A stretch of DNA of 64,000 nt from Paraescarpia echinospica. Taxonomy: Eukaryota; Annelida; Polychaeta; Sabellida; Siboglinidae. The notes under the pieces are model-generated. The model did no database searches. It was not told where the DNA came from and worked only from the letters and a program-made list of their open reading frames with translations. Location of the stretch: assembly GCA_020002185.1 (NCBI GenBank), contig CM034534.1:12124914-12188913 (forward strand), given 5' to 3'. Both the position numbers and the translations under genes were made by a program. Positions 53,590 through 64,000 of the stretch are shown in pieces. Numbering within the stretch: the first letter of the stretch is position 1; each line of letters begins with the position of its first letter.

Positions 53590-55300
53590 ATGTATCAATA
53601 AAGATTATTATTATTATATCTATTTTGCATGACCACAAGAAAATAACTGCCCTAATGTTCTTCATCTTCCAAGTGCCGTGTCTGTCACAGGCGTTGGCGA
53701 TCATGGCCCTCCAAACCACTGGGTCGTTTGTAGTTTGTAGCAGTTCTGTCGTGCTCCTTCCACACCACGTTGACAGACTATCTATTATTTTCTTCTCTGG
53801 CGACCGCTGGACATTTTCCTTCAATATTTCCTGTTGTTTCTACCAGGTGGTATGTGTTCTAAGTTTATTGTTCTCATTATACGACCTATACATCTTGCTT
53901 GTTGTGTTCTAATTTTGTATCTTTTTGACTCGGCTGTTCTAAGAATGACTTCATTGCTTTTCTTTTCAGTCGATGACACTCGCACCGTTCTTGTTAAGAA
54001 CCACATTTCAGTGAGTTCTATGGTTTGTTGACAACGTTTGGTTATTGCTCAGGATTCGCACCATATAGCAATAATGGCTCTATATAGCAGTGCAGTACAC
54101 GTTTTCTCACTTCATGTGATATATTTGTGTTTGTTAAAATGTTTTTCTTATTGTGGAAAGCTGTTTTGTCCTGAACAATTCGTCTCTTGATCTCAATCTC
54201 TAATGTTAAACCTCTAAATAACACGGTAAAGATTTGTTGTGCTAAGTTGCTTAGTCCTCAAATACATTTTCTGGCATGCAGCTTGGTCTGCAGTTTAGCC
54301 CTCGCTCAGGTGTATTTTTTCGAATTCTCTCTCGACAGTTGTTTGGGAAGCCCTCGTTTTCTTTTACCTTCAGGTTTCCATCTTTGTGTCCGTTTTTGAG
54401 ATGTCATCACTATTTCTTCCTTGGTGGGTTCACATCAAGATCTTCAGGCGCTTATGGAACGTCTTGCAAATCAGGTGTGTCTTCTCTATTTAGCACTTCT
54501 TCAAAATGTTCCGCCCATCTTTTGTCATGCTCATTGTCTGATGTCAGCATATTGCTTTGCTTGTCTTTTATAGCAGCTTGGCTATTGCGTGGTTCTAAGC
54601 AAATCTGCTTGGTGATCCTGAAGATGGTGCCTTGTTCTTGGTGTACCGCAGCTCGTTCTGCCTCTGCTGCTAGGTCGTTTGTGTAGATTCTCTTGTCAGT
54701 TCTTGCATATCTCTTGATCCGCTTATTCGCTTCACCCCTGGACTTAGCTTCCATTCACTAGGCTTTCATTTGCTATCTCTATTGATAGCTTTCTATTTGT
54801 CTTCACTCAGCCCCTGTTTATATTTCTTCTATTTTTATTCTATTATCACACGACTCGTTTCTATGTATATATGTACACCAAAGGTGTTGGCCATCATTTC
54901 TGCTAGAAAATAAAATTGTCTCTTGCGTCTGTGTTTTGTTGCCACCCGTGACTGTCCATTTACATTATCTGATTCGTAAGATGTGAATTCTATTTCCTCT
55001 CATTTCATTTGTGACTCGCGCTGTCTTGCCCGCGTCGTACATAGTCCAAACATTTCTGAATCTTCTCTGTTTCTTGGTTTGGGCGTCTACAGCTGATGGT
55101 CTCGCGGTGACAGCTTCCCGAAGGTTTCCACTGCCGCTGGTCATACTTGCAGTAACCTGCTCCACCGCTGCAGGACACCGTTGCCGCTGTTGTGTGCTGT
55201 GTTACAATTATAGCAATCATTCTAGCCTCCATATGCATACTCTCCCTATTACGTTGCTCATTGAAGACCAACAAAAACAGTGTGCGTGCGTTTATAGCGC
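53590..55300 (-). mobile_element. Internally deleted non-LTR retrotransposon (RTE-like tail)
   Basis: From 5' to 3' on the minus strand: endonuclease start (NVWTMYDAGKTARVTNEMRG near 55060-55000), a linker and pre-RT block (RWAEHFEEVLNREDTPDLQD near 54470), then directly the post-RT tail (RKRVLHCYIEPLLLYG; ARCIGRIMRTINLE; SLSTWCGRSTTELLQT ending in NACDRHGT). The reverse transcriptase core that should lie between about 54450 and 54224 is missing. It ends in an (ATA)n tail with AATCTTTATT at about 53610-53595. Confidence 0.82.
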
Positions 55301-55490
55301 TTCCTCGTATGCTCATAGGCCTATTGGTCTGTGTTGTTCTACAACTGTACGTCCCATCGTGGAAGTGGCTTACTTTGGATGTTCGAAAGGTAGGACAAAA
55401 TCCTTTCAACTCTAGACAAAGATTGACCAAAAAGACACCTTCATAAAGGCCAGCAGGCCTCTGCAGAATGTGAATAAGCGGGGGATACAA

Positions 55491-56045
55491 AAAGCATTGA
55501 TTTTGGCGATTATACGTAGAACGCCGGTAAGATTGAACTTAGATATAACTAAGAACAACATTATGAACTGTTTACAGTTAAAACATCACTCAATATAAAT
55601 TATAAAGACATGTTAGTAGCACAATATTACAACAGTACTCTACCATTCATTTGGTTTAGAGGTTGTCTATACATGAAGATGTATGTGTGTATAATATAAA
55701 ACATGTTTAAATAAAATCGAATAAACCTACAGAACGGCGAATGCTACTGTGAAAATAAAATGCAAATTAATGGGTCTTATCAGAAGTTCGCACAGTTCGA
55801 GAATACTTTAAGCAGTACGTGAGGGGGTCGTCCTTACGTGTGGCGGGTAAATGTATTAGTATCGTGGCGCCATCTAGTGTGCGAAATTACGTCAATGCAA
55901 ATTGACGCTGATTAATAGCAGTTTCGGTTCGCAAAAATCGCAAGTCCAGCACCACACATTGCTGGGGGTGGGGGGATGAACCGATACTAAACGCGTAATG
56001 TTTTTGGATTTTGCGAACTTATGATGCCATCTTTAAGCGTACAGA
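55491..56045. other. Sequence 3' of the GCNT-like gene
   Basis: No gene recognised. It probably includes the 3' UTR of the GCNT-like gene near 56045; no clear minus-strand AATAAA adjacent to the stop was identified. Confidence 0.45.
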
Positions 56046-56398
56046 CTATGACGGGTCGTCGATGCTTCGTTCAGCTGCTATGACTAACTCTTTGTTGCGG
56101 ACAAACGGCAGTTTTTCGTAATAGGAAACGTTAAAGTGTCTCTTGTGTCCATCGCGTGTGCGATTAAAGATAAGATCCTCTAGGCAGTCGTACACAATGT
56201 ATTCGAAATCTGAGTGGAACTTGTTGGCGAACAACTCCGGCCTGTTGCGTAGCCAGGGCAGATCGCCGACGCCGAATATGCAGATTTGGCGGACCCACTT
56301 GCCGCGACATTCCCAGTGTTTCCACGACCAGTTGATCTGGTCGGCGACTGGTGCCCAGATCGTTCCACGAGCGGTGAAAGTCTTCGTCTCCGGGTCGC
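56046..56398 (-). CDS. GCNT-like terminal exon
   Basis: The acceptor GTTTTCAG at 56399-56406 and TAG stop at 56046 bound 353 nt. It encodes WSWKHWECRGKWVRQICIFG and the conserved FANKF block, then a family-atypical tail of about 45 residues containing two N-glycosylation sequons (NRT and NVS). Confidence 0.87.
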
Positions 56399-57115
56399 CT
56401 GAAAACAACGTAGCCAACGTCTGATAATTGTTACAAAATAAGAAAATACAACAGTTTCTATAGCGCGTTGTTGACACAGTGCTGTTACTATAGTTTAAAC
56501 ATTAACCTAACTACAATCGAGCTGGCATGTGTGCGTCAACATTTCCCCCCTAGTCGGCATGCACCTAGGGTATCAAACGTTCAGATCTATACGACACTTC
56601 GGAAGAGAAGTAACGCCTTCGTTTGTTAGTAACAATTATAATAATAGTATACACGAATATGGCTAAAACTACACATGCATACTGCAGTAATCAATAACAT
56701 TAGTGACTGGAGTAATGAATATATGGCGCTGCTTTATTATAGCCTATGTATTAATCTAACTACAGCCGAGCTAGTGTTTGTGTGTAAAAGGTAAGTTCTT
56801 ATATAGCGCAGTATCCAGTCCTCGTGACTGCTCAAAGCGCTTTACACATTACTCCCTGGCAGACCTGTTCAATCGAACACCATCTCGACTTCTCTGGGAA
56901 GCATCCAGTCACGTTGCAATTAATGCGCGAAGACTATTCGTACACAAATGCCCACCACTGTCTGTAGCCAGGTACTCATTCATACAGCTGAGTGAACTGA
57001 AGCATTGTAGAGTAAACGAACTTGCCCAAGGTTCGACACCGCCACCCAGGATTAGAACCCGCGTTCTCTCAGTCGAGAGTCCGGAGCTCTTACCGCTGCG
57101 CTACTGCGCTCCACG

Positions 57116-57150
<35 letters not shown>

Positions 57151-57996
57151 TGCTTGAGTACGTGCGTGAGTATGTGCGTGTGTGCATGTCCATTAACAAT
57201 GGGTGTAGGCTGAGTCTACACATGTCTTATGTTACTATTACATTTTATAATGAAGACTAACGGGACGAATGATAATGTGGGGAAAGTGGAAATCAGCCGG
57301 CTGTCGGTATTTAGCGTGCCTTTCCTGTGCAATGTGATGGTCTTAGGTTTGTTTATATGAAATATGTTGCATATACCGTGTGCTTCCTTTGTAGTGGGTT
57401 TCTCGTGTCTAATTGTAATGTCTGCTTTTTAATAAATAACACTTATATCATGCGTGCCGCGAGTTTCAATCAATAACATTATTTCGTGCGTATAACCATG
57501 GTCTTCCCGAATGACATGCTTTGACCTGTATTGCAATGCATTTGTAGATACTCTTCTATATGTCAGAATTTGACCTATTCTACCCAACCTGATTTTTTTT
57601 ACTGATTAAATGGTTTTTAAATTGCACATGAAGTGAGCAAATGTCAGGTACCAATACATTATTAAGCGCGATTTCTATGGTGCATTTCCATTTAATATTC
57701 CCGCCTGAAAGACATCATACATGCCTCACCATTGTAGCTCCCGGGCGCCCGGAGATGTGGATTATGATTAATCGTCGGCCAAAGGTGTTCGTCTGGCGCC
57801 AAGGTATCTGTGAACCACGCTAGCAAGCCAATCGCCGTTTTGTTGAAGAGCAAATACTCTGCAAACCCGCGTGTCAACGCAGCCTGGTTACTTCCTTTAT
57901 AGATGGTCACGTCGTACGGGGGCTTCCATTTCGGGAACACGGTGGGCAACATGAGGTTGAACGACCGGATGAGACGCCAACTTATGGTTTGCCTGA
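56046..57996 (-). CDS. GCNT-like beta-1,6-GlcNAc-transferase (GT14), last two exons, partial
   Basis: Seen: exon 57730 to about 57996 encodes PPYDVTIYKGSNQAALTRGF then DTLAPDEHLWPTI, and exon 56046-56398 encodes RQICIFGVGDLPWLRNRPEL then FANKFHSDFEYIVYDCLEDL and a stop at 56046. These are hallmark blocks of the core-2/I-branching family: the SPDE-W motif thought to hold the catalytic glutamate, and the CIFGxGDLxWL/LFANKFD C-terminal block. The junction AAT-G|GTGAGG ... TTTTCAG|GC is in phase. Known: GT14 enzymes are Golgi type II membrane proteins adding GlcNAc in beta-1,6 linkage to O-glycans or poly-lactosamine. The N-terminal anchor and first half of the catalytic domain are not visible between 58.0 and 64.0 kb, so they lie beyond the window or in exons I missed. 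The exact family member cannot be assigned. Confidence 0.85.
56783..57116 (-). repeat. tRNA-derived SINE, full length
   Basis: Read on the minus strand, the head (57116) shows TAGCGCAGCGGTAAGAGC, matching the pol III A-box, and GGGTTCTAATCCTGG, close to the B-box, spaced as in a tRNA. The body continues with GTGTCGAACCTTGGGCAAG and ends AAGAACTTACCTTTTA. It lies in the intron between the two GCNT-like exons. A (GT)n tract (57117-57150) abuts its head. Confidence 0.87.
57117..57152. repeat. (GT)n microsatellite
   Basis: About 15 GT dinucleotides next to the SINE head. Confidence 0.97.
57730..57996 (-). CDS. GCNT-like penultimate exon
   Basis: The donor AATG|GTGAGG at the 3' side is clear. 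The 5' acceptor is uncertain: TTTAAAG at 57997-58003 gives a length (267 nt) with consistent phase, while CATAAG at 57981 is a weaker alternative. It encodes the GT14 acceptor/donor-site block through the APDEHLW motif. Confidence 0.78.
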
Positions 57997-58206
57997 CTTT
58001 AAACAACAGTTGTTGAGTTCTGAAATGCAGAGTTGTTATTATTAGCAATATAATGCTCAACCTCATGATGGCGCTACGTAGATCCTACATGCAAACGCAA
58101 AAGGCGGTGTCCCGAAACATTCGTATGTCTACCTGATATTTAACTAACATGAAGTAACATGGAATAATGCTCGAATGGATTGATGATTCGATGTCTCGGT
58201 TATTAA

Positions 58207-58347
58207 TGTCATGTGACACAGAAGAAAGAAAAAGGAGGTGATCAACACCAACAGAAGAAAACCTACTGTGAACCGCGGTGTCTGAATGGAACCGCGATGT
58301 CTGAATGGAGCTCCCATAGGTCCTTCTCCAGCTTGTGTCACATGACA
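58207..58347. repeat. 141 bp sequence with 14 bp inverted ends
   Basis: TGTCATGTGACACA (58207-58220) and its exact complement TGTGTCACATGACA (58334-58347). Could be a miniature inverted-repeat element. No target duplication confirmed. Confidence 0.5.
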
Positions 58348-58399
58348 GTGGTCATGTGACACATCCGTAACTTCAGTCTACTGAAGAAGACGGCGAGAT

Positions 58400-58625
58400 G
58401 CATACTCACATACACACACACGCACACGCACACGCACACGCACACGCACACACACACACACCACTACCACCACTACCACCATCACCACCACACAACACAC
58501 ACATACATACACACACATAAATGTATACATACATACATACCCCCCCACACACATACACGCACACATACACATATACACACACACACACACGCACACACCA
58601 CCACTACCACCATCACCACCACACA

Positions 58626-58656
<31 letters not shown>

Positions 58657-59173
58657 GACACACACATAAATGTATATATACATACATACACACATACACA
58701 TATACATACATACATACACTGTACATACATACATACACACATACACACACATTCATACATATACCCATACATACGTACGTACGTACGTACGTACATACAT
58801 ACATACGTACGTACGTACATACATACATACATACATACACACATACACACATACGCACATACGCACATACGCACACACGCACACAGACAGAACACAAATA
58901 TACACACACATGCATACGTACTTACGTACGTATGTACATACATACATGCATGCATGCATGCAAACATACATGGATACATACGTACGTACATACGTACACG
59001 CATACATGCATGCATGTGTGTGTGTGTACGTATGTATGTATGTATGTATGTACGTACGTACGTACGTACGTACGTACGTACGTCTGTATGTATGTATGTA
59101 TCCATGTATGCATACGTACGTACATATATACATACACACATACATACATACTTATGTACGTACGTACATACAT

Positions 59174-59232
<59 letters not shown>
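58400..59232. repeat. Compound CACG / CA / CATA / CGTA microsatellite
   Basis: 830 bp of (CACACG)n, (CACCACTAC)n, (CA)n, (CATA)n and (CGTA)n tracts; the block from about 58470 to 58660 includes a duplicated CACCACTACCACC section. Long open frames on both strands are artefacts of stop-free repeats. Confidence 0.97.
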
Positions 59233-59577
59233 CTCGATTATTGTTAATTTGTGGGTGGGTATGTGCGTGTGTGCGTGGCGTTTGTGTGTGTGTGTCTTTG
59301 TCTGTGCGTCATTCTTCAAATGTTCAGCCTGGTCTCATAATGTTTACATTTCCTACGCATGGAATGCCAGCTTTGTGCTGGAAACGTTATTCACATAGGA
59401 AAAAACAACATGTTGACAACCACTAGTTAGCTACCGTACTTCAGTCAAATCATGTGACACTTGGCGGCAGCTTGCTTTCATTCATATATCACTTGGCAAG
59501 TGATATACCAAAACTGACAATAGGCGAGTTGATAGAAGCAACACGATACAGGATTGCTTCGAGATGAATGTCTAAAG

Positions 59578-59650
59578 TAAAAGGTAAGTTTATATATATA
59601 TATATATATATAGTGTCCAGTCCTTGGGACTCATAACGCATGTGAAGTCG
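59578..59650 (-). repeat. SINE 3' fragment with (TA)n
   Basis: TAAAAGGTAAGTTTATATATATAT then GTGTCCAGTCCTTGGGACTC matches the 3' end of the 56783-57116 SINE. Confidence 0.65.
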
Positions 59651-59659
59651 CATTAGAAG

Positions 59660-60255
59660 TCATAGGGGAAAGTCCGTAACGCGCACCCCCTCCCCAAAAC
59701 GCCCCATCCCTACCCTAGCGGATTGAACCAGCACAATGCAGGCGTTGCTTGTCACATTCGATAGGTGTCGCTATTTGACGCATGCGCAGAAAAAATTATC
59801 ACATTCGCGATCGCTTTGACACGACACGACGTTCAATGAGTTTTATGACATTTTTTACCTTATTTTGGGCATTTAGTGGAAGGCTTGTCCGTGCTCCAAA
59901 TAATAATGATTACTGCTTACGATGACACTGTCAGTAGTTCAATTGTATGACCGAACCACACGCGAATACTATGAATTTCATTTATAAATACAATTTTGCA
60001 AATGGCCGATTTAGTGTCACTATCAGTTTTCCACAAAGCGCACCTCCCCCATGTCCCCAAAGCGCACCGCAGCAAAACTTATACAATTGGAGGTGCGGTT
60101 TGGGGACATTAAACTTTTTCGTGTATATCATACATTAATTAATTTATTATGAAAATGTAATGTATTTCTCGCGTTCTAGAAACAAATTGGACTAATACGG
60201 ACTGTTCTACAGTCACGGTTCACAGCCGGTGCGTTTTGGGGACCCGCAAATGTGA
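59660..60255. repeat. Region with inverted GCG(T)TTTGGGGA motifs
   Basis: TCCCCAAAACGCC (59691), GTCCCCAAAGCGCACC (60053), GCGGTTTGGGGAC (60095) and GCGTTTTGGGGAC (60232) are four occurrences in two orientations, just 5' of the transposase pseudogene. They may be terminal or subterminal motifs of that transposon or of a nested miniature element. Confidence 0.55.
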
Positions 60256-60399
60256 CACAATTTAGGATAAACTACTTTAATTAATTTTCGTATGTTAAAC
60301 CAGTTTACTTACAATTTTCTTGCTGATTCAGATAGCATATTGCGTTGATTGATTGTAATTTCCCGAAATTGAAACTTTGCAACCACTGTTTATTTCAGA

Positions 60400-62460
60400 T
60401 GGGACGTGATCAACAACAGCGGAAATATGGAGAGGCATATTTACAGGAGGCCCTCTTTGCTCTTCAACATGGCGAATCATATAGAAGCGTTGAACGGCAA
60501 TACGGAATCCCCAGGCGAACTCTTCAACGACACAATAAGGGCCAGGTAATTTTTATGTAATTTATCAAAAAAATGTCTGAAAATTAGATTTTCATAATTC
60601 AGTAGTCATAATTACAATAATTATTACCATTGCAATACAATGTTGCAACTCGGTCAATGTTTTATGCGTTCGAATAATATTACAAGTAATTTATATAAAA
60701 AAAACACCACACAGCTTAATTTCAATTGCCATGGTGTGGTACTACCGTATTGTGTTGTTTCAAACTTTATAAAAATGCTTATGTGAAAATATCCATACAA
60801 ATTCGGCTCTGTCCTACAGGTTCGAGCGCCAGGTCGGCAACTTCTATAGAGATTTCGCCAGATCCTAGACACCGACATTGAAGATATTATCGCCAACCAT
60901 GCAAAGGTTCTACGGGTTAACAACTACCGAACTCCGACAAATGGCCTTCCAAGTGGCTGAGTACAAAGGCGTCGCACACCCCTTTGATCAAACCAAAAAG
61001 ATGGTTGGTCGACACTGGCTGGCTGGATTTCTTGCCAGAAACGGAACACTCTCTATTAGGGAACCGGAAGCGACGAGTATAAATCGGGCAGTGGGATTCA
61101 ATAAGGCACAATTTTTTCGAGATATGGAGGTCGCTTCTTGTGAGCATTGGACCATTAGATGGTGACAGAATCTGGAACATGGACGAGAGCGGCTTAACGG
61201 TTGTGCACAAACCTGGGAGAATCGTCACGAAAAAGGGTCAGAAACAGGTTGGAAAAGTGACGAGTGGCAAAAAGGGAAAACGGTCACTATCATATGCAGC
61301 ATGAGTGCAAGTGGGCGTTATCTCACACCAATTATGACCTACCCGAGGAAGAAAATGAACGAGCACTTGCTCGTTGGCTGTCCACCCGGTACAGTTGGAG
61401 TGGTGACAGACAGTGGCTGGACAGACACAAAGTCTTCGTGCAGTGGTTGAATCACTTTGTCGATGCGGTCAAACTGACGCCTGCCAAAAAGGTCGTACTC
61501 TTTGTTGACGGACACATCAGCCACAAATCGCTCGAAGCAGTGGAACTCGCCAGGGCGAATGGCGTCGAGCTCATCTCCTTTCCACCGCACACTACTCATC
61601 GACTCCAGCCGCTCGACAAGTGCTACTTCGGACCGCTCAAGGAGTACTATAGACAAGATGCGACTATTGGATGACTAGCAACACTGGAAAACGAATCACC
61701 TTCTATAACATCGCGGCCCTCTTTGGAGCAGCGTACATAAGGGCTTGCACGATCGACAAAGCCGTGTCAGGGTTCTCCAGTCGTGGACTGTGGCCATTCA
61801 ACCCTGCAGTGTTTAGAGATGCAGATTTTGCGCCATCGTTGATATCGGACAGCGAACAGGCAGCCCCAGCTAGCAGCGCCCCGCCGGTGGTAACTGCTCC
61901 TAATGAAATTGTCGCGTCTGAGCCTCTTCCGAGCAGCGCCCATGTTGAAGCGACTAACATCTCTGAACGCGCGACGCTGCCTGACGCAGTTGCCTCCACA
62001 TCGACTGGCCGCACTACACCAATGACGCATATAAACACGTTCATTCACGGCATATCACCACTCCCCAAGGCTGGGCCATGGCTAGATAAACGACGTTCCC
62101 AGTCTGCAGAACATCTCACGTCATCGCCATACAAGGATAATCTGCGAGAAAAGCATCAGCAACTGAACGAGAAGCTTGAGAGGCAAGCCAATAAGCAGGC
62201 AGAATTCCAACAAGCGCGAACTGCACAAAGGCAAAGAACGAACCACTGTCAAGCACGTGCGTAAAGTTGGTGCGACCCTTACGAATGAAGAATACAGGAG
62301 CATATATTGCAGTGAGCTCTATACCACGCCACCAACAGAAGATTGGCTGCAATGTCCATTGTGCCGCCAATGGTACATGAAAAGTGTGGAAACAAGAAAT
62401 CCGCATGCGACCTTTGCATGCAGTAGTCGCAGAATGGTTGACTGTAGACTATCAGTGTAG
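60400..62460 (+). pseudogene. pogo/Tigger-like DDE transposase, frameshifted
   Basis: A helix-turn-helix N-terminus (60402-60545; YGEAYLQEALFAL, SYRSVERQYGIPRRTLQRHN) ends at a donor-like AG|GTAATT, and CTACAG near 60820 could be the matching acceptor. The next blocks are GLTTTELRQMAFQVAE and GRHWLAGFLARNGTLSIREP, then in shifted frames WNMDESGLTVVHKPGR (first catalytic D), VVLFVDGHISHKSLEAVELA (second D) and PPHTTHRLQPLDKCYFGPLK (third D region). The C-terminus has SSRGLWPFNPAVF and a WLQCPLCRQWYMKS zinc knuckle. At least four frameshifts or stops (near 60850, 61130, 61260, 61430, 61670 and 62262) make it non-functional. Known: these enzymes cut and paste at TA sites. Confidence 0.85.
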
Positions 62461-62496
62461 GTTAACAATCAACAATGAGTCAATGGTGGCTAGACT

Positions 62497-64000
62497 ATAG
62501 ACAGACAGACAGACAGTATTTATTTTGACCATCATAAGTACATAAACTACAATAAAAAATTCATTGTAAGGTCAGGGAGGCTCCCGTTAAGACAATTACA
62601 CGCTATCATGAGAGACACCCCACTGGTGTAACATAATTATATGATTATCACGTAATCAACTCTATATGCATACATATATATAGTATGTTTAGTATAGTAT
62701 ATTATAGTATAGTATAATACATAAATTAATTTAAACAAATGCAAAGTCATGTCTAGTTTAAGAATGACAGATGTAACAGTTAGAAATATGACAACATGAT
62801 TCATAGTTCTTGATAGAGTATTTTTTTGTATAAGTGGAAAAAACATATAGACTATGTGTATAAATTTTATCAAGGATGATGTTTGGAGTATTGTTAACAG
62901 TTTGTGTAATGTTGTGTCTGATGTACTGTTTTGCATATTGATGATTAACTCTGGGAATAAATAAGTTGTTTTTATCACGTGTATTGTATTGGTGAATTGC
63001 AAAGTTATATGTGTATGGAATACGACTGAAATATTCTGGTATAACCATGTTGATCAATTTGTACTAAAATTTGAGCTGTTGGAAGTCTAGTGATGTCATC
63101 CAGCTTAAGAAATTTACATTCTTTGAAGACGGAATCTGTGTGAGAATTGTATTTACTTGAAGTAACTATTTGTACTGCTTTCTTTTGAAGTTTAAAAATG
63201 CGATGGGCTTGATAACCCCACACCAATATGCCATAATTAATCTTGGGAAGAATGAGCGAATTATACATTATAGATAATATATTTTTAAGTAATACATGTT
63301 TAAGTTTATTTAAAATTCCAATTATTTTATTGATTTTATTCGCTGTTTTGTTTATATGGCTGTCCCAATTTAGGTGTTGGTTTATGGTGATACCTAAAAT
63401 ATTAAAATCATGTACACATTCAATATTTGTCCCATCTATTTCTATTTTAGGAAGTTCGATTTCCTTTTGAGGCATGTGAAATACCATTAATTTTGTTTTT
63501 TTAATGTTAAGAGAAAGTTTGTTTGCCTTTAATCACCTGCATATATTTTTTATTCTTTATTTATATTTTGATTTTGGATTTGGCCATCCGGAGATTGGAA
63601 TTTATTCAATGTACTGTATGCATTATGAATTTAAAATGATCACTTGAAAATATTATGTCATTAATATATATGTTAAATAGAAGGGGTCCTAAAATAGACC
63701 CTTGTGGGACACCAGTGTTTATGGCAGCTTCTTCCGACTTGTAAGCGCCAATTTAAACACATTGCGTACGATTGTGTAAGTAGTTTTTACATAGATCTAG
63801 TGCTGCACCATTTATTCTATAATAATTTAGTTTTTGTAATAATATGTTATGATCAATTGTGTCAAAGGCTTTAGAGAGGTCTAGGTATATGTTTATTGGG
63901 GTTGCTGATTGGTCAAGTTGTTGGACAACCCTGTCTATTATTTCTAGAGTGGCAAGTTCCGTAGAATGGTTTTCCCTAAACCCGTATTGATTATCACAGT
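62497..64000 (-). mobile_element. Non-LTR retrotransposon, 3' half, runs off the window
   Basis: On the minus strand from 64000: QYGFRENHSTELATLEIIDR, YLDLSKAFDTIDHN, NTGVPQGSILGPLLFNIYIN (reverse transcriptase motifs), then a break where YADD should be, then PKIEIDGTNIECVHDFNILG and ILPKINYGILVWGYQAHRIF, and AVQIVTSSKYNSHTD. The 3' UTR (62660-62497) ends in (CTGT)n and matches the insertion at 21411-21567. Several stops and frame changes show it is dead. Confidence 0.87.

Noticed and set aside
54276..54686. 136-codon plus-strand frame
   Set aside because: It is antisense to the minus-strand LINE linker and shows only low-complexity Ser/Cys/Leu content.
57040..57116. tRNA gene on the minus strand
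   Set aside because: A- and B-box are present, but it is followed by a SINE body and tail repeated elsewhere in the window; the cloverleaf is not intact.
58482..59426. Frames of 240-300 codons on both strands
   Set aside because: They are translations of CA/CATA/CGTA microsatellites.
61703..62048. Minus-strand frames over the transposase C-terminus
   Set aside because: They are shadows of the plus-strand pogo-like pseudogene.

Overview
The window looks like nuclear DNA of a bilaterian invertebrate, probably marine. A mollusc or another lophotrochozoan, or an invertebrate deuterostome, would fit; the sequence alone does not settle which. Reasons: protein-coding exons are split by kilobase-scale introns with GT/AG borders, the proteins are recognisable as animal gene families with close human counterparts, and the spaces between exons are full of non-LTR retrotransposons, cut-and-paste DNA transposons, tRNA-derived SINEs, fold-back elements and minisatellites. 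Base composition is AT-rich outside exons. Nothing prokaryotic, no CRISPR array and no rRNA was seen.

Three host genes can be supported. (1) A complete eight-exon homologue of human C2orf42 on the minus strand (7808-19159, 612 codons plus stop). (2) A complete eight-exon homologue of human CCDC142 on the plus strand (30448-46507, 978 codons plus stop). (3) The last two coding exons of a GT14-family beta-1,6-N-acetylglucosaminyltransferase (GCNT-like) on the minus strand (56046 to about 57996); its 5' part was not found in the window. For the first two genes every exon junction was placed by hand from splice consensus, reading phase and similarity to the human protein as I remember it; all junction phases agree and total lengths divide by three. 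The two genes are arranged head to head, about 11.3 kb apart.

Layout: 1-7.7 kb is transposon debris (two non-LTR fragments, a hAT-like transposase fragment, a 540 bp G-rich minisatellite). 7.8-19.2 kb is C2orf42; its introns hold two copies of a TTAA-flanked element and a 1.1 kb fold-back element, and another fold-back lies just upstream of its start. 20.9-26 kb is a degenerate CR1-like retrotransposon with PHD-type fingers and a decayed 2A-like motif, broken by a small LINE 3' fragment and followed by a second reverse transcriptase. 28-30 kb holds a LINE tail and a repeat that recurs just after CCDC142. 30.4-46.5 kb is CCDC142; intron 1 has a LINE tail, exon 3 is bracketed by 435 bp near-identical inverted repeats, intron 3 has a TTAA-flanked piggyBac-like non-autonomous element and a 1.3 kb GT-rich minisatellite. 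47-56 kb is AT-rich sequence, microsatellites, SINEs and an internally deleted LINE. 56-58 kb is the GCNT-like gene end. 58.4-59.2 kb is a long compound microsatellite. 60.4-62.5 kb is a pogo/Tigger-like transposase pseudogene, and 62.5-64 kb is a minus-strand LINE running off the edge.

C2orf42 and CCDC142 are both poorly characterised conserved animal proteins. The features most worth follow-up are the head-to-head gene pair, the SWIM-like zinc motif in C2orf42, and the inverted repeat pair around CCDC142 exon 3.
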